Positions 54,056-62,577 of a stretch of DNA of 64,000 nucleotides are shown here, piece by piece. The notes beneath the pieces were generated by a model that worked only from the letters and a program-made list of their open reading frames with translations, was not told where the DNA came from and made no database searches. The first letter of the stretch is position 1. The number at the start of each line of letters is the position of its first letter. Position numbers and translations under genes: made by a program. This DNA comes from Psychromicrobium silvestre (GTDB taxonomy: Bacteria; Actinomycetota; Actinomycetes; Actinomycetales; Micrococcaceae): contig NZ_JACBYQ010000002.1 of the NCBI RefSeq assembly GCF_013408295.1, forward strand, positions 248,001 to 312,000. Direction: 5' to 3'.

Positions 54056-54086
54056 CCAATAATTGACAGTCGTCCATAATAGTTGG
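54056..54086 (+). promoter_or_regulatory. Possible TetR operator upstream of DoxX gene
   Basis: CCAATAATT and AATAGTTGG, 13 bases apart, pair at seven of nine positions and overlap a TTGACA sequence at 54063. A TetR gene follows the DoxX gene. Weak evidence. Confidence 0.3.
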
Positions 54087-54108
54087 CCCGTGGAAATTGG
54101 AGAACCAG

Positions 54109-54477
54109 ATGAACATTGTGCTGTGGGTTATTGCGGGTTTCCTCGCCCTCGCCTATCTAGCTGCCGGGATAATGAAGCTCAGTACCCCGAAACCGGTTCT
54201 GGAAGCCCGGGACGGATTCGGCTGGGCCAAGGACTTTTCCGCGGGAACACTGAAGTTCATTGGCACCTCGGAAGTGCTGGCAGCCATCGGCCTGATCCTT
54301 CCGCAACTCACCGGAATCGCTCCGATCCTGACCCCGCTGGCCGCCGTCGGAACCGTGATCATTCAGATCGGTGCCATCATCGCCCACGTTCGACACCACG
54401 AGACGAAGAGCATTGCGGTCAATATCGTGTTGCTGGTGTTGGCCGCTTTCCTGTCCATTATGCGTTTTGCTGGCTAG
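54109..54477 (+). CDS. DoxX-family membrane protein
   Basis: 122 residues, four transmembrane helices, from ATG 54109 with TTGGAGAA upstream. LAYLAAGIMKLSTPKPVLEARDGFGW with GTSEVLAAIGLILP is the DoxX-like pattern. In mycobacteria DoxX associates with superoxide-detoxification complexes; many small homologues are uncharacterised. A TetR-family gene starts 36 bases downstream, so the two may be one unit. Confidence 0.88.
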   Translation: MNIVLWVIAGFLALAYLAAGIMKLSTPKPVLEARDGFGWAKDFSAGTLKFIGTSEVLAAIGLILPQLTGIAPILTPLAAVGTVIIQIGAIIAHVRHHETKSIAVNIVLLVLAAFLSIMRFAG

Positions 54478-54513
54478 CTCGCTGCGCTCAGAAATCAGCT
54501 CAGAAGTCAGCCT

Positions 54514-55248
54514 ATGAAGCCCCCACAGTCGAATTGTGCACGCCGCAGCCCCGGGCGACCCCGAGGCGGCAAGCCGGTAATTCAGGAAGCGGAGCTGCTC
54601 AGCGCAGCGCTTTCAGCCTTCGCTCGTTTGGGCTACCACGGCACCTCCCTTCGCAGCCTCAATCGAGAACTAGGGGTAAGCCATAATCTGCTCACCCAGC
54701 AGTTCGGATCGAAAGAGGCCCTCTGGCGGGCTGCGGTGGATTGGGGTTTCGGCAGAATGCAGCAGAGCCTGACGCAGGCCACCGAGGACTCAGCCACCGA
54801 AAACACCGGCACCGGCGAGGCCACACGGACTGCCGAGGAGTCCGGACCGACTGCCGCGCTGCACCGTTTCATCGAGGCTTTTGTGCTGCAGTCCGCACGG
54901 ATGCCCGAGTTGCTGGCTCTGGTCAACGCGGAGGGAAGCCAGCACTCCGAGCGACTGGACTATTTATTGGAACACTTTGGCCAACCGATGTTCGCCCGGA
55001 TGCAGCCAATCTATGCGCAGGCCGTGGCCGCGGGCGAGCTTCGAGAGGTTCCGCTGGAGACGCTGTTCTACCTCATCACGGCCGGGGGCGCCTCGCTCTA
55101 CAGCACCCCGGCTCTCAGCACTAAGCTCTTCGGGGCGGAGTCGCTCGCTCCCGATCAAGTTCAAAGCCAGGCGCGGTCGGTGGCGGATTTCCTGATCGCC
55201 GGTTTACGCTCCGAAGCAGCCCCGAGCGATAGTACGCTGAAGCCATGA
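54514..55248 (+). CDS. TetR-family transcriptional regulator
   Basis: 244 residues. N-terminal AT-hook-like basic tail (RRSPGRPRGGKP), then HTH: ELLSAALSAFARLGYHGTSLRSLNRELGVSHNLLTQQFGSKEALW, residues about 27-70, the canonical TetR recognition segment. The C-terminal ligand-binding domain has no named subfamily. Probable autoregulator of the DoxX-TetR unit. The stop overlaps the start of pabC by 4 bases. Confidence 0.92.
   Translation: MKPPQSNCARRSPGRPRGGKPVIQEAELLSAALSAFARLGYHGTSLRSLNRELGVSHNLLTQQFGSKEALWRAAVDWGFGRMQQSLTQATEDSATENTGTGEATRTAEESGPTAALHRFIEAFVLQSARMPELLALVNAEGSQHSERLDYLLEHFGQPMFARMQPIYAQAVAAGELREVPLETLFYLITAGGASLYSTPALSTKLFGAESLAPDQVQSQARSVADFLIAGLRSEAAPSDSTLKP
55233..55238 (+). 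promoter_or_regulatory. -10 element of a possible leaderless pabC promoter
   Basis: TACGCT within the end of the TetR gene, then GAAGCC, then ATG 55245. Confidence 0.4.
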
Positions 55249-56117
55249 CTGTGCTTGTTTTCATCGATCCGGATTATCCTGCCGGCAGGATTGCGGATGC
55301 CAAGCTGCCTCAGCTCTTCGCCACCGACCTGGGTGCGACGAGAGGGGACGGTATTTTTGAGTCCCTGTTGGTGGTCGAGGGGAAACCGAAAAAGATCCAG
55401 GCTCATCTAAATCGGCTAGCCTCCTCGGCCCAGCTGCTGGAATTACAGATTCCTAGCCAACAGCAATGGTTAGCCGCTGTCGACACCGCAATAACCGCGT
55501 TCGGACAGCCCGATGCCGTGGTGAAACTCTTGGTCACTCGCGGCATTGAAGGGCGGCCGAACCCCACCGCCTGGGTCCAGATCTTCGCTCCTCCCGCGCT
55601 GGGCAAACAGCAACGGGAAAGCGGACTAGATGTGCTGCTCCTAGACCGCGGCTACGATTCCGATCTGGCTCAGCGCGCGCCCTGGTTACTTCTGGGCGCT
55701 AAGACCTTGTCCTACGCAGTCAATATGGCCGCACTGCGCTACGCACACCAACAAGGCGCCGACGACGTAATCTTCACCAGTTCCGATGGCCGCGTTCTGG
55801 AAGGTCCAACTTCTTCCGTTTTGATCGCCAGGCGCGAGGGGGAGAAGAAACGGCTCGTCACCCCCCAACTCGATGCCGGGATTCTGCCGGGCACCACTCA
55901 GGGAGCGCTTTTCGCGGCAGCTCAGCAGGCTGGCTGGGAACTGGGTTACGGCCCGTTAGTGCCGCAAGACCTCTTCGAGGCAGATGCTGCTTGGTTGATT
56001 TCCAGCGTCCGACTGCTGGCCCCGATCAATCGGATCGACGGTCAGGAGATCGGCAGCACACAGGATAGAACCGAACTAAGCGCCGAGCTTTCCGCCATTC
56101 TGGCCGACACGGAGTGA
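55245..56117 (+). CDS. pabC: Aminodeoxychorismate lyase-like class-IV aminotransferase
   Basis: 290 residues. PLP fold-type IV: GDGIFESLLVVEG near residue 37, LLGAKTLSYAVNMAALRYA (Lys of the PLP Schiff base in the KTLSYAVNM segment), DDVIFTSSDGRVLEGPTSSVLIA. Converts aminodeoxychorismate to p-aminobenzoate and pyruvate; consistent with a pabB-like gene 1.4 kb upstream. Similar enzymes act as D-amino acid or branched-chain aminotransferases, so the assignment rests partly on context. Overlaps the TetR stop. Confidence 0.8.
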   Translation: MTVLVFIDPDYPAGRIADAKLPQLFATDLGATRGDGIFESLLVVEGKPKKIQAHLNRLASSAQLLELQIPSQQQWLAAVDTAITAFGQPDAVVKLLVTRGIEGRPNPTAWVQIFAPPALGKQQRESGLDVLLLDRGYDSDLAQRAPWLLLGAKTLSYAVNMAALRYAHQQGADDVIFTSSDGRVLEGPTSSVLIARREGEKKRLVTPQLDAGILPGTTQGALFAAAQQAGWELGYGPLVPQDLFEADAAWLISSVRLLAPINRIDGQEIGSTQDRTELSAELSAILADTE

Positions 56118-56124
56118 ACCAACG

Positions 56125-58092
56125 ATGAGTGCAATGCGGACCATGGGGGCCAGGGGCCGACTCGGCGGCGATGAGGACGTTCAGCGCGCGATCATTGCGC
56201 AGGCGCCCAAGATTCAGCACCTCTTTCGCCGGGTCTATGGGCTCTTCGCCCCCTATCGCCGGGCACTCGTCCTGACCTGCGTTTTGGTGCTAATTGGTGC
56301 GGCGCTGTCGGTCATTCCCCCGCTGCTAACCCAGCGGGCTTTCGACGACGGCCTCTTCCCACGCTCCGGAAAGCCGGATCTGGGTGCCCTGAGCAGCATC
56401 GTCGCACTGATGATCTTGGTTTACATCAGTTCTGCTCTGCTGAGCGTCTGGCAAACCTATCTCACCTCCTCGGTGGGCAATAAGGTGATGGGTGCGCTCA
56501 GGGTGCGGCTCTTCGGCCATCTGCAGGCCATGGATTTGAGCTTCTTCACCCGAACCAAAACCGGAGTGATCCAGTCCAGGCTGCAGAACGACGTCGGCGG
56601 CGTTGCCAGCGTGCTGACCAATACGATTTCCTCCGTGTTGGGGAACACCGTTACCGTGATCGCGGCCTTCGTGGCCATGTTGCTGCTGAATTGGCAATTG
56701 ACCGTAGTGGCAGTGCTACTGATGCCCATCCTGGTGATCGCGCAACGCAGGGTAGGTAAGGTCCGGGCTCGGATCGCCACTAAAACCCAGGAATCGCTCT
56801 CCGAGATGTCCGCAATCACCCAGGAGACGCTGAGTGTTTCCGGGATTCTGCTGGCCAAGAGCTTCAATATGCAGAGCGCCGAGGTGGAGCGTTACTCGGC
56901 GGAGAACAAGAATCAGATTCGGCTGCAGGTGAGCCAGTCGATGAGCGGCCAGTGGTTCTTCGCCGTCGTCACGATCTTCCTCTCCTCCATCCCGGCCATC
57001 GTCTATTTCGTGGCCGGCCTGCTGGTGGATAACGGCGCACAAGCGATCACGGCGGGAACCATCGTTGCCTTCACCACCGTGCAGGCCAGGTTGTTGTTTC
57101 CCTTGATGAGCTTGATGCGAGTGGCACTGGATCTGCAAACCTCTGGGGCGCTTTTCGCCCGCATCTTCGAGTATCTGGACCTCACACCGGCCATTGAGGA
57201 CACCGCGGAAGCGGGGCCGCTCAAGGATCGCAGCAAGCTGGGCCAGATCGGCTTCGAAGATGTCAGCTTCTCCTATCCGGATGCCAAGCCCGGCGAGCGC
57301 CCCACCCTCGATCAGATCTCCTTCGAGATTGAGGCCGGGCAGTTCGCGGCCTTTGTCGGCTCTTCTGGGGCGGGCAAGACCACCATTTCCTATCTAATCC
57401 CCCGCCTCTATGAAGCGAGTTCCGGGCGGATCAAGTTCGCCGGTGTTGAGGTCCGCGAGTTGCTGCAGGAATCGCTCGTCGCCAATATCGGCATCGTCAG
57501 CCAGGAAACCTATCTTTTCCACGCCACGATTGCGGACAATTTGCGCTACGCCAAGCCCGGGGCAAGCCAAGAGGAGCTTGAACAGGCCACCCGCCAGGCC
57601 AATATCTACCAAACCATCATGAGCTTCCCGGAAGGCTTTGAGACCCTGGTGGGTGAACGCGGTTACCGACTTTCCGGCGGGGAGAAGCAGCGGATAGCGA
57701 TTGCCCGCGTGCTGCTGAAGGACCCTGCCGTGCTGGTTTTGGATGAAGCGACGAGCGCCCTGGACTCAATCTCCGAGCGGGTGGTGCAAGCAGCCTTAGA
57801 AAATGCGTCTCGCGGGCGCACCACGGTAGCGATAGCACACCGCCTCTCCACCGTGCTGGCCGCAGATGTGATCTTCGTGGTGGAGCAGGGCAAGATCGTC
57901 GAACGCGGCACCCACCGTGAGCTACTGGCTACCGACGGGCGCTACGCTGCGCTCTATCGGGAACAACTTGGCGAGGAGCCGCCCAGCCCGAACCAGCTGG
58001 GCGAAGGCGAGCACCAGGACCAGCCCGAGGCGGCGGAAGTAGTCCTGACCAAGCCGACCGACCCCACGGACTTTACCGAGCCGTCGTCGTAA
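56125..58092 (+). CDS. ABC exporter, fused permease-ATPase
   Basis: 655 residues. Six-helix exporter-type permease domain (about 40-340; QIRLQVSQSMSGQWFF is one of the later loops), then the ATPase with Walker A GSSGAGKTT, signature LSGGEKQRIAIA and Walker B VLVLDEATSALD; QETYLFHATIADN and AHRLSTVLAADVIFVVE also seen. Tail is acidic and Pro-rich. Lipid or drug exporter of the MsbA/LmrA type, likely a homodimer. Substrate unknown. It starts 7 bases after pabC. Confidence 0.93.
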   Translation: MSAMRTMGARGRLGGDEDVQRAIIAQAPKIQHLFRRVYGLFAPYRRALVLTCVLVLIGAALSVIPPLLTQRAFDDGLFPRSGKPDLGALSSIVALMILVYISSALLSVWQTYLTSSVGNKVMGALRVRLFGHLQAMDLSFFTRTKTGVIQSRLQNDVGGVASVLTNTISSVLGNTVTVIAAFVAMLLLNWQLTVVAVLLMPILVIAQRRVGKVRARIATKTQESLSEMSAITQETLSVSGILLAKSFNMQSAEVERYSAENKNQIRLQVSQSMSGQWFFAVVTIFLSSIPAIVYFVAGLLVDNGAQAITAGTIVAFTTVQARLLFPLMSLMRVALDLQTSGALFARIFEYLDLTPAIEDTAEAGPLKDRSKLGQIGFEDVSFSYPDAKPGERPTLDQISFEIEAGQFAAFVGSSGAGKTTISYLIPRLYEASSGRIKFAGVEVRELLQESLVANIGIVSQETYLFHATIADNLRYAKPGASQEELEQATRQANIYQTIMSFPEGFETLVGERGYRLSGGEKQRIAIARVLLKDPAVLVLDEATSALDSISERVVQAALENASRGRTTVAIAHRLSTVLAADVIFVVEQGKIVERGTHRELLATDGRYAALYREQLGEEPPSPNQLGEGEHQDQPEAAEVVLTKPTDPTDFTEPSS

Positions 58093-58177
58093 ATCTGCAC
58101 GGGAACCCGCACGGGCCCGGCTGCGCAATAAAGCCTCATTCAACTCCATAACAATGCCCCTGGTGTGTTAGTTTTGC

Positions 58178-58303
58178 TCTCGAGTAACGAGCGCCAGCGC
58201 GCACCGTGGCCCAGCCCGGTGCACTGCCCTGACTTGCTGGCCGGCAACCCTCGATTCCGGTGGGGTGCCTCAGGTGAATACTCGGCAACGTGAACGGGTT
58301 GCA
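58178..58303 (+). ncRNA. SAM-IV riboswitch
   Basis: P1 stem CGAGTA (58181-58186) / TACTCG (58279-58284). Core holds GCGCCAGC, CTTGCTGGCCGGCAACCCTC and GGTGGGGTGCC, diagnostic of SAM-I/SAM-IV-type S-adenosylmethionine riboswitches with the extended actinobacterial P4/P5 arrangement; a GCAAC...GTTGC hairpin follows. It sits 48 bases upstream of a small gene, a rhodanese and metZ, a sulfur operon, which is the expected context. High SAM would reduce expression. Confidence 0.88.
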
Positions 58304-58350
58304 AGCGTGGAACGATTCCTCCTTGCTCCCTCAGGCAAAAGGAGAACCCC

Positions 58351-58551
58351 ATGACTGACGCCCCCTTGACCTACCGGCTGCTGACCGGCCCGGATGATCA
58401 CGCTTTCTGTCAGCGGGTCAGCGATGCGATTGCCGAAGGCTATCTGCTTTACGGCAGCCCTTCGGTGACCTCCAACGGCGGCGAGGTGATCGCCGCGCAA
58501 GCCGTGGTGCTGCCCGGTTTCAATGCTGCGGAAACAGAGGCCGGAAAATGA
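58351..58551 (+). CDS. DUF1737 small protein
   Basis: 66 residues, begins MTDAPLTYRLLTGPDDHAFCQRVSDA and includes the DUF1737-like L-L-Y-G-S-P-S strand (GYLLYGSPSV). First gene after the riboswitch; GGAGAACCCC before its ATG. Overlaps the rhodanese start (ATGA). Role unknown; its place at the head of the MetZ operon points to sulfur metabolism. Confidence 0.88.
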   Translation: MTDAPLTYRLLTGPDDHAFCQRVSDAIAEGYLLYGSPSVTSNGGEVIAAQAVVLPGFNAAETEAGK

Positions 58552-58949
58552 GCTACGCTGGCGATCTGACTCCCCAGGAAGCCTGGCAAAAAGTCTCGGA
58601 CGGCGCCGTGCTGGTTGACGTCCGCACCGAAGCCGAATGGCAGTTGGTCGGCGTCCCGGATACCTCTTCGATCCCCGCCGAGCCGCGCTTTGTGCAGTGG
58701 AACCTGGCCGGGAATGTTTGGAATTCCGCTTTCCTGGATGAGTTGAAGGCCGTGGTTCCGGCGGAGGCCGAGCTGGTTTTCCTCTGCCGCTCTGGTGCCC
58801 GCTCGATAGGGGCCGCAGAGGCGGCGACGGAGGCCGGTTTCACCTCTTTCAATGTGCTTGAAGGCTTCGAAGGCGTTCCCGATTCCTATGGGGACCGCAT
58901 CGTCAACGGCTGGAAAAACCGCAAGCTGCCCTGGAAGAAGGGCGCATGA
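58548..58949 (+). CDS. Rhodanese-like sulfurtransferase
   Basis: 133 residues. One rhodanese domain: VLVDVRTEAEWQLVGVPD, and the active-site loop LVFLCRSGARS with catalytic Cys. Transfers persulfide sulfur; operon with metZ suggests feeding sulfur to homocysteine synthesis. Overlaps neighbours on both sides by ATGA. Confidence 0.93.
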   Translation: MSYAGDLTPQEAWQKVSDGAVLVDVRTEAEWQLVGVPDTSSIPAEPRFVQWNLAGNVWNSAFLDELKAVVPAEAELVFLCRSGARSIGAAEAATEAGFTSFNVLEGFEGVPDSYGDRIVNGWKNRKLPWKKGA

Positions 58950-60139
58950 GCTTCAATCCGCTGGCCACCGAATGGGCGGCCGATACCCAAGCGGTACGTG
59001 GCGGCTTGGACCGCACCGGCTTCTTCGAAACCTCGGAGGCGATCTTCGTCAACTCCGGCTTCGTCTACGATTCCGCGGAAGCCGCCGAGCGCGCCTTCAC
59101 CGGTGAGGACGAACGCTTTGTCTACTCCCGCTATGGCAATCCGACGGTGGCCACCTTCCAGGAGCGGCTACGGCTACTAGAGGGAACCGAGGCATGCTTT
59201 GCGACGGCGTCCGGCATGTCCGCGGTGTTTGTCGCCTTGGGCGCGCTGCTGGCCGCCGGGGATCGGGTGGTGGCCTCCCGATCGCTTTTCGGCTCCTGCT
59301 TTGTAATCCTGAACGAGATTTTGCCGCGTTGGGGTGTTGAGACTGTTTTCGTTGATGGCCCCGATCTGGAGCAATGGAAGGAAGCGCTCTCGGTACCAAC
59401 TCAGGCGGTATTCTTCGAATCGCCGTCGAACCCCATGCAGGAGATCGTCGATATTCGCGCGGTCTGCGAACTGGCCCATGCGGCCGGAGCCAAAGTGGTG
59501 GCGGACAATGTCTTCGCTACCCCACTGCTGCAAAGCTGCATCGAGCTGGGAGCCGATGTGGTGGTCTATTCCGGGACTAAGCACATTGACGGCCAGGGCC
59601 GGGTAATGGGCGGAGCCATCCTGGGCAGCAAGGAGTTCATTGACGGGCCGGTCAAGCAGCTGATGCGACATACCGGCCCGGCGCTCTCCTCCTTCAACGC
59701 CTGGGTGCTCACCAAGGGGCTGGAGACTCTCGCCTTGCGGGTGAATCATTCCTCGGCCTCCGCGCTGGCGCTGGCAGAGTTCCTGGAGCAGCAACCCCAG
59801 GTGGAATGGGTCAAGTATCCACTGCTGCCCTCGCACCCGCAGCACGAGCTGGCCGCCACGCAGATGAAGGCCGGCGGCACCGTGCTGACCTTTGCCCTGG
59901 CGGGCGGGAAAGCCGAGGCCTTCGCGCTTTTGAATGCCCTCAAGGTGATCGATATTTCCAATAACCTCGGAGACTCGAAGTCCCTGATCACCCATCCGGC
60001 CACCACCACACACCGGGCGATGGGCCCGGAGGGCCGGGCTGCCATTGGACTGTCCGACGGCGTGGTGCGGCTTTCGGTGGGGCTGGAAGATCTGACGGAC
60101 CTGCGCGGGGATTTGGAGCAGGCGTTGCGGGGACTCTAG
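58946..60139 (+). CDS. metZ: O-succinylhomoserine sulfhydrylase
   Basis: 397 residues, PLP fold-type I, Cys/Met metabolism family. SRYGNPTVATFQERL, FATASGMSAVFVALGAL, FFESPSNPMQEIVDI, VVADNVFATPLLQSC and the PLP-Lys212 in VVYSGTKHIDGQGRV. Converts O-succinylhomoserine and sulfide to homocysteine; O-acetylhomoserine is a possible alternative substrate. Last gene of the SAM-IV operon; its start overlaps the rhodanese stop. Confidence 0.93.
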   Translation: MSFNPLATEWAADTQAVRGGLDRTGFFETSEAIFVNSGFVYDSAEAAERAFTGEDERFVYSRYGNPTVATFQERLRLLEGTEACFATASGMSAVFVALGALLAAGDRVVASRSLFGSCFVILNEILPRWGVETVFVDGPDLEQWKEALSVPTQAVFFESPSNPMQEIVDIRAVCELAHAAGAKVVADNVFATPLLQSCIELGADVVVYSGTKHIDGQGRVMGGAILGSKEFIDGPVKQLMRHTGPALSSFNAWVLTKGLETLALRVNHSSASALALAEFLEQQPQVEWVKYPLLPSHPQHELAATQMKAGGTVLTFALAGGKAEAFALLNALKVIDISNNLGDSKSLITHPATTTHRAMGPEGRAAIGLSDGVVRLSVGLEDLTDLRGDLEQALRGL

Positions 60140-60149
60140 CCGCTAGTCC

Positions 60150-61691
60150 CTAGTCCTGGAAGTATTCGATCTCCGCACCCAGGGTGTTCAAGCGCTCGGC
60201 CAGGTCTTCGTAGCCACGCTCGATGACGTAGATATTGCGCAGTTCGGAGGTGCCGCGGGCGGCCAGCATGGCCAGCAGGATGCAGGCAGCCGGGCGCAGC
60301 GCCGGTGGGCAGCCCACCTCTGCGGCACGCCAGCGGGTGGGGCCTTCGACGTCGATCCGGTGCGGATCGAGCAGCCTCACCCGAGCACCTAAACGGTTCA
60401 ATTCGGTCAGGTAGATCGCCCGATTTTCGTAGACCCAGTCGTGGATCAGCGTGCTGCCTTCGGCGCAGGAGGCAATCACCGCGAAGAAGGGTAGATTGTC
60501 GATGTTCAGCCCTGGGAAGGGCATCGGGTGAATCTTGTCCGGAGCGGCCTTGAGCTTGGAGGGCAGCGTGGTGATATCCACCAGCCGGGTGTGCCCGTTC
60601 CGGGCGGTGTATTCCTCCGAGGCCCGGTATTGGAAGCCCATCTGTTCCAGCACGGAAAGTTCAATCTCCATGAACTCGATGGGCACCCGGCGAATCGTCA
60701 CCTCGGATTCGGTGACAATACCAGCGGTGATCAGGCTCATCGCCTCAATCGGGTCCTCGGAGGGTGCGTACTCGATATCGGTATCGATCCGGGACTTGCC
60801 GCGGATGGTCAAGGTGGTGGAACCAATGCCCTCCACCGAAACACCCAAGCCCTGAAGATAAAAGCACAGATCCTGCACCATGTAGTTAGGGCTGGCGTTG
60901 CGGATCACGGTGGCACCTTCACGGTGAGCGGCCGCCATAATCGCGTTCTCGGTCACCGTATCGCCACGCTCGGTGAGCACGAAGGTGCGGTCCTGAAGAT
61001 CGGCGGCGGGTGCCTGCACCGCGTAGAACCCGTTGTGCGCCTCCACCGAGAGACCGAATTGCCGTAACGCCTGCATATGCGGCTCCACCGTGCGGGTGCC
61101 CAGGTCACAGCCGCCCGCATAGGGCAGCCGGTACAGCTCTTCCTGGTCCAGCAGCGGGCCGAGCAGCATAATCACGCTGCGAGTACGGCGGGCTGCTTCC
61201 ACATCCATCGATTCCAGGTCCAGCACCGCTGGCCGCCGGATCTGCAGATCATTGGCGTTCAGCCAGGTGCACTCGACGCCAATCGAGGTTAACACCTCGA
61301 CAATCCGGTTCACTTCCTCGATTCGAGCCAGTCGCCGCAGGGTCGTGGTGCCGTGGTTCAACAGCGAGGCACAGAGCAGTGCCACCCCCGCATTTTTGGA
61401 AGAATTAACGTCCACCACTCCGGAGAGTTGATGACCACCGGTGACCCGCAAATGGGTCATCTTGGTTGAACTTGAGCTGCCAACATTGACGATGCTGCGG
61501 CCAAAGATGGTCTCCAAACGCTGGATCATCCGCAAGCTGAGGTTTTGCTTACCCTGCTCCATTCGCGCCACCGCACTCTGGCTGGTGCCCAGCTCGGTTG
61601 CCAGCTGGCCCTGCGTCCAGCCCATCTCAATGCGGGCGTCCCGGAGGATCTGCGCCACGGTTTCTGCGGTTTCCTGAATATCGGTAGTCAC
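60150..61691 (-). CDS. HTH-MurA fusion (UDP-GlcNAc 1-carboxyvinyltransferase-like)
   Basis: 513 residues from GTG 61691. Residues about 10-65 are an XRE-type HTH: EMGWTQGQLATELGTSQSAV, VARMEQGKQNLS. From about 78 the MurA fold follows: Lys99 in VDVNSSKNAGVALL, active-site Cys195 in YAGGCDLGTRTVEPHM, and the C-terminal PPALRPAACILLAMLAARG with the Arg that binds phosphate. The loop corresponding to E. coli Asp305 reads FPGLNIDNLPFF and shows a three-residue insertion with no Asp at the aligned site. MurA catalyses the first step of peptidoglycan synthesis; a regulatory or second-copy role is possible. Confidence 0.88.
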   Translation of the reverse strand: MTTDIQETAETVAQILRDARIEMGWTQGQLATELGTSQSAVARMEQGKQNLSLRMIQRLETIFGRSIVNVGSSSSTKMTHLRVTGGHQLSGVVDVNSSKNAGVALLCASLLNHGTTTLRRLARIEEVNRIVEVLTSIGVECTWLNANDLQIRRPAVLDLESMDVEAARRTRSVIMLLGPLLDQEELYRLPYAGGCDLGTRTVEPHMQALRQFGLSVEAHNGFYAVQAPAADLQDRTFVLTERGDTVTENAIMAAAHREGATVIRNASPNYMVQDLCFYLQGLGVSVEGIGSTTLTIRGKSRIDTDIEYAPSEDPIEAMSLITAGIVTESEVTIRRVPIEFMEIELSVLEQMGFQYRASEEYTARNGHTRLVDITTLPSKLKAAPDKIHPMPFPGLNIDNLPFFAVIASCAEGSTLIHDWVYENRAIYLTELNRLGARVRLLDPHRIDVEGPTRWRAAEVGCPPALRPAACILLAMLAARGTSELRNIYVIERGYEDLAERLNTLGAEIEYFQD

Positions 61692-61797
61692 AGGAAGAAA
61701 ATATCATAAAAAGCATACTGCTGGCTAACATTTCGTAAAATCAGGCATGTCGCCCGCTCAATAGTCGCCACATGCGATAAATCTCGGGAGGTCAAGC

Positions 61798-62577
61798 TCA
61801 GCGCGACCAAACCACATTCCAGGCACCCAGCGCCATCGAGACGGTTACCGCCGCTGCCGCGACCAGCACACCGAAGGCGATAATGCCGACGTCGCGAGCC
61901 GAAAAAGCGCTCTCCCGCGCCCAGGTGCGCTGATTGCTACCGAAGCCCCGCGCCTCCATTGTGGTGGCCAGCCGGGTGGCTCGACGTACCGATTGGATCA
62001 GCAAAGCCATCGCCTGACCGAGATTGGCCCTGATTCGGCTGAGCACAGAACCGGAAGCACCCACGCCACGCGCTCTTCTGGCCATACTGAGGGTCTGCCA
62101 TTCCTCGGCCATCACGCCCGTCAACCGCATCGCGGCCAGCGTGCCCATCACAAAGCGGGCTGGCAAGTGCCATTTCTGCGCCAACGCGGTGGCCAGGTCG
62201 CTCGGGTCGGTGGTCAGCACCAACATGGCGGCCGGTAACGCAATCGCGAAACCACGAACGCCGATCGCAACCCCGGTGGCCAGCGAGCCTTCGCTTATCG
62301 TGACATAACCCCAATCCAGCAGGGTCCTGCCCGAATCCGCCGAAGCCAATGAGGTCCCCCACGCCGCCAGCAAGAGCGCAAAGACAAGCGGCCAGACCCT
62401 GCGCAACAGAGTCCGCAAAGGCACCCCGCTCAGCGGGAAAACCAGCAGTAGGCAGAGCAGCACCACGGTACCGGAGACCCAGTCCACCGAAAGCGCCAAC
62501 GCCAGCGTCAGAACTCCGACGGCGGTCAGTTTGCTGAGTGGATTAGCCCTGGTGAGTAGCTGGGACCGACTCATCAT
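61798..62577 (-). CDS. ECF transporter transmembrane component EcfT
   Basis: 259 residues, five to six helices. N-terminal LLTRANPLSKLTAVGVLTLALAL and the coupling-helix motifs MARRARGVG and TRLATTMEARGFG (two Ala-Arg-Gly type signatures) identify EcfT/CbiQ. Its start overlaps the end of the ATPase gene (ATGA). Couples ATP hydrolysis to a separate S component, not in the window. Confidence 0.93.
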   Translation of the reverse strand: MMSRSQLLTRANPLSKLTAVGVLTLALALSVDWVSGTVVLLCLLLVFPLSGVPLRTLLRRVWPLVFALLLAAWGTSLASADSGRTLLDWGYVTISEGSLATGVAIGVRGFAIALPAAMLVLTTDPSDLATALAQKWHLPARFVMGTLAAMRLTGVMAEEWQTLSMARRARGVGASGSVLSRIRANLGQAMALLIQSVRRATRLATTMEARGFGSNQRTWARESAFSARDVGIIAFGVLVAAAAVTVSMALGAWNVVWSR

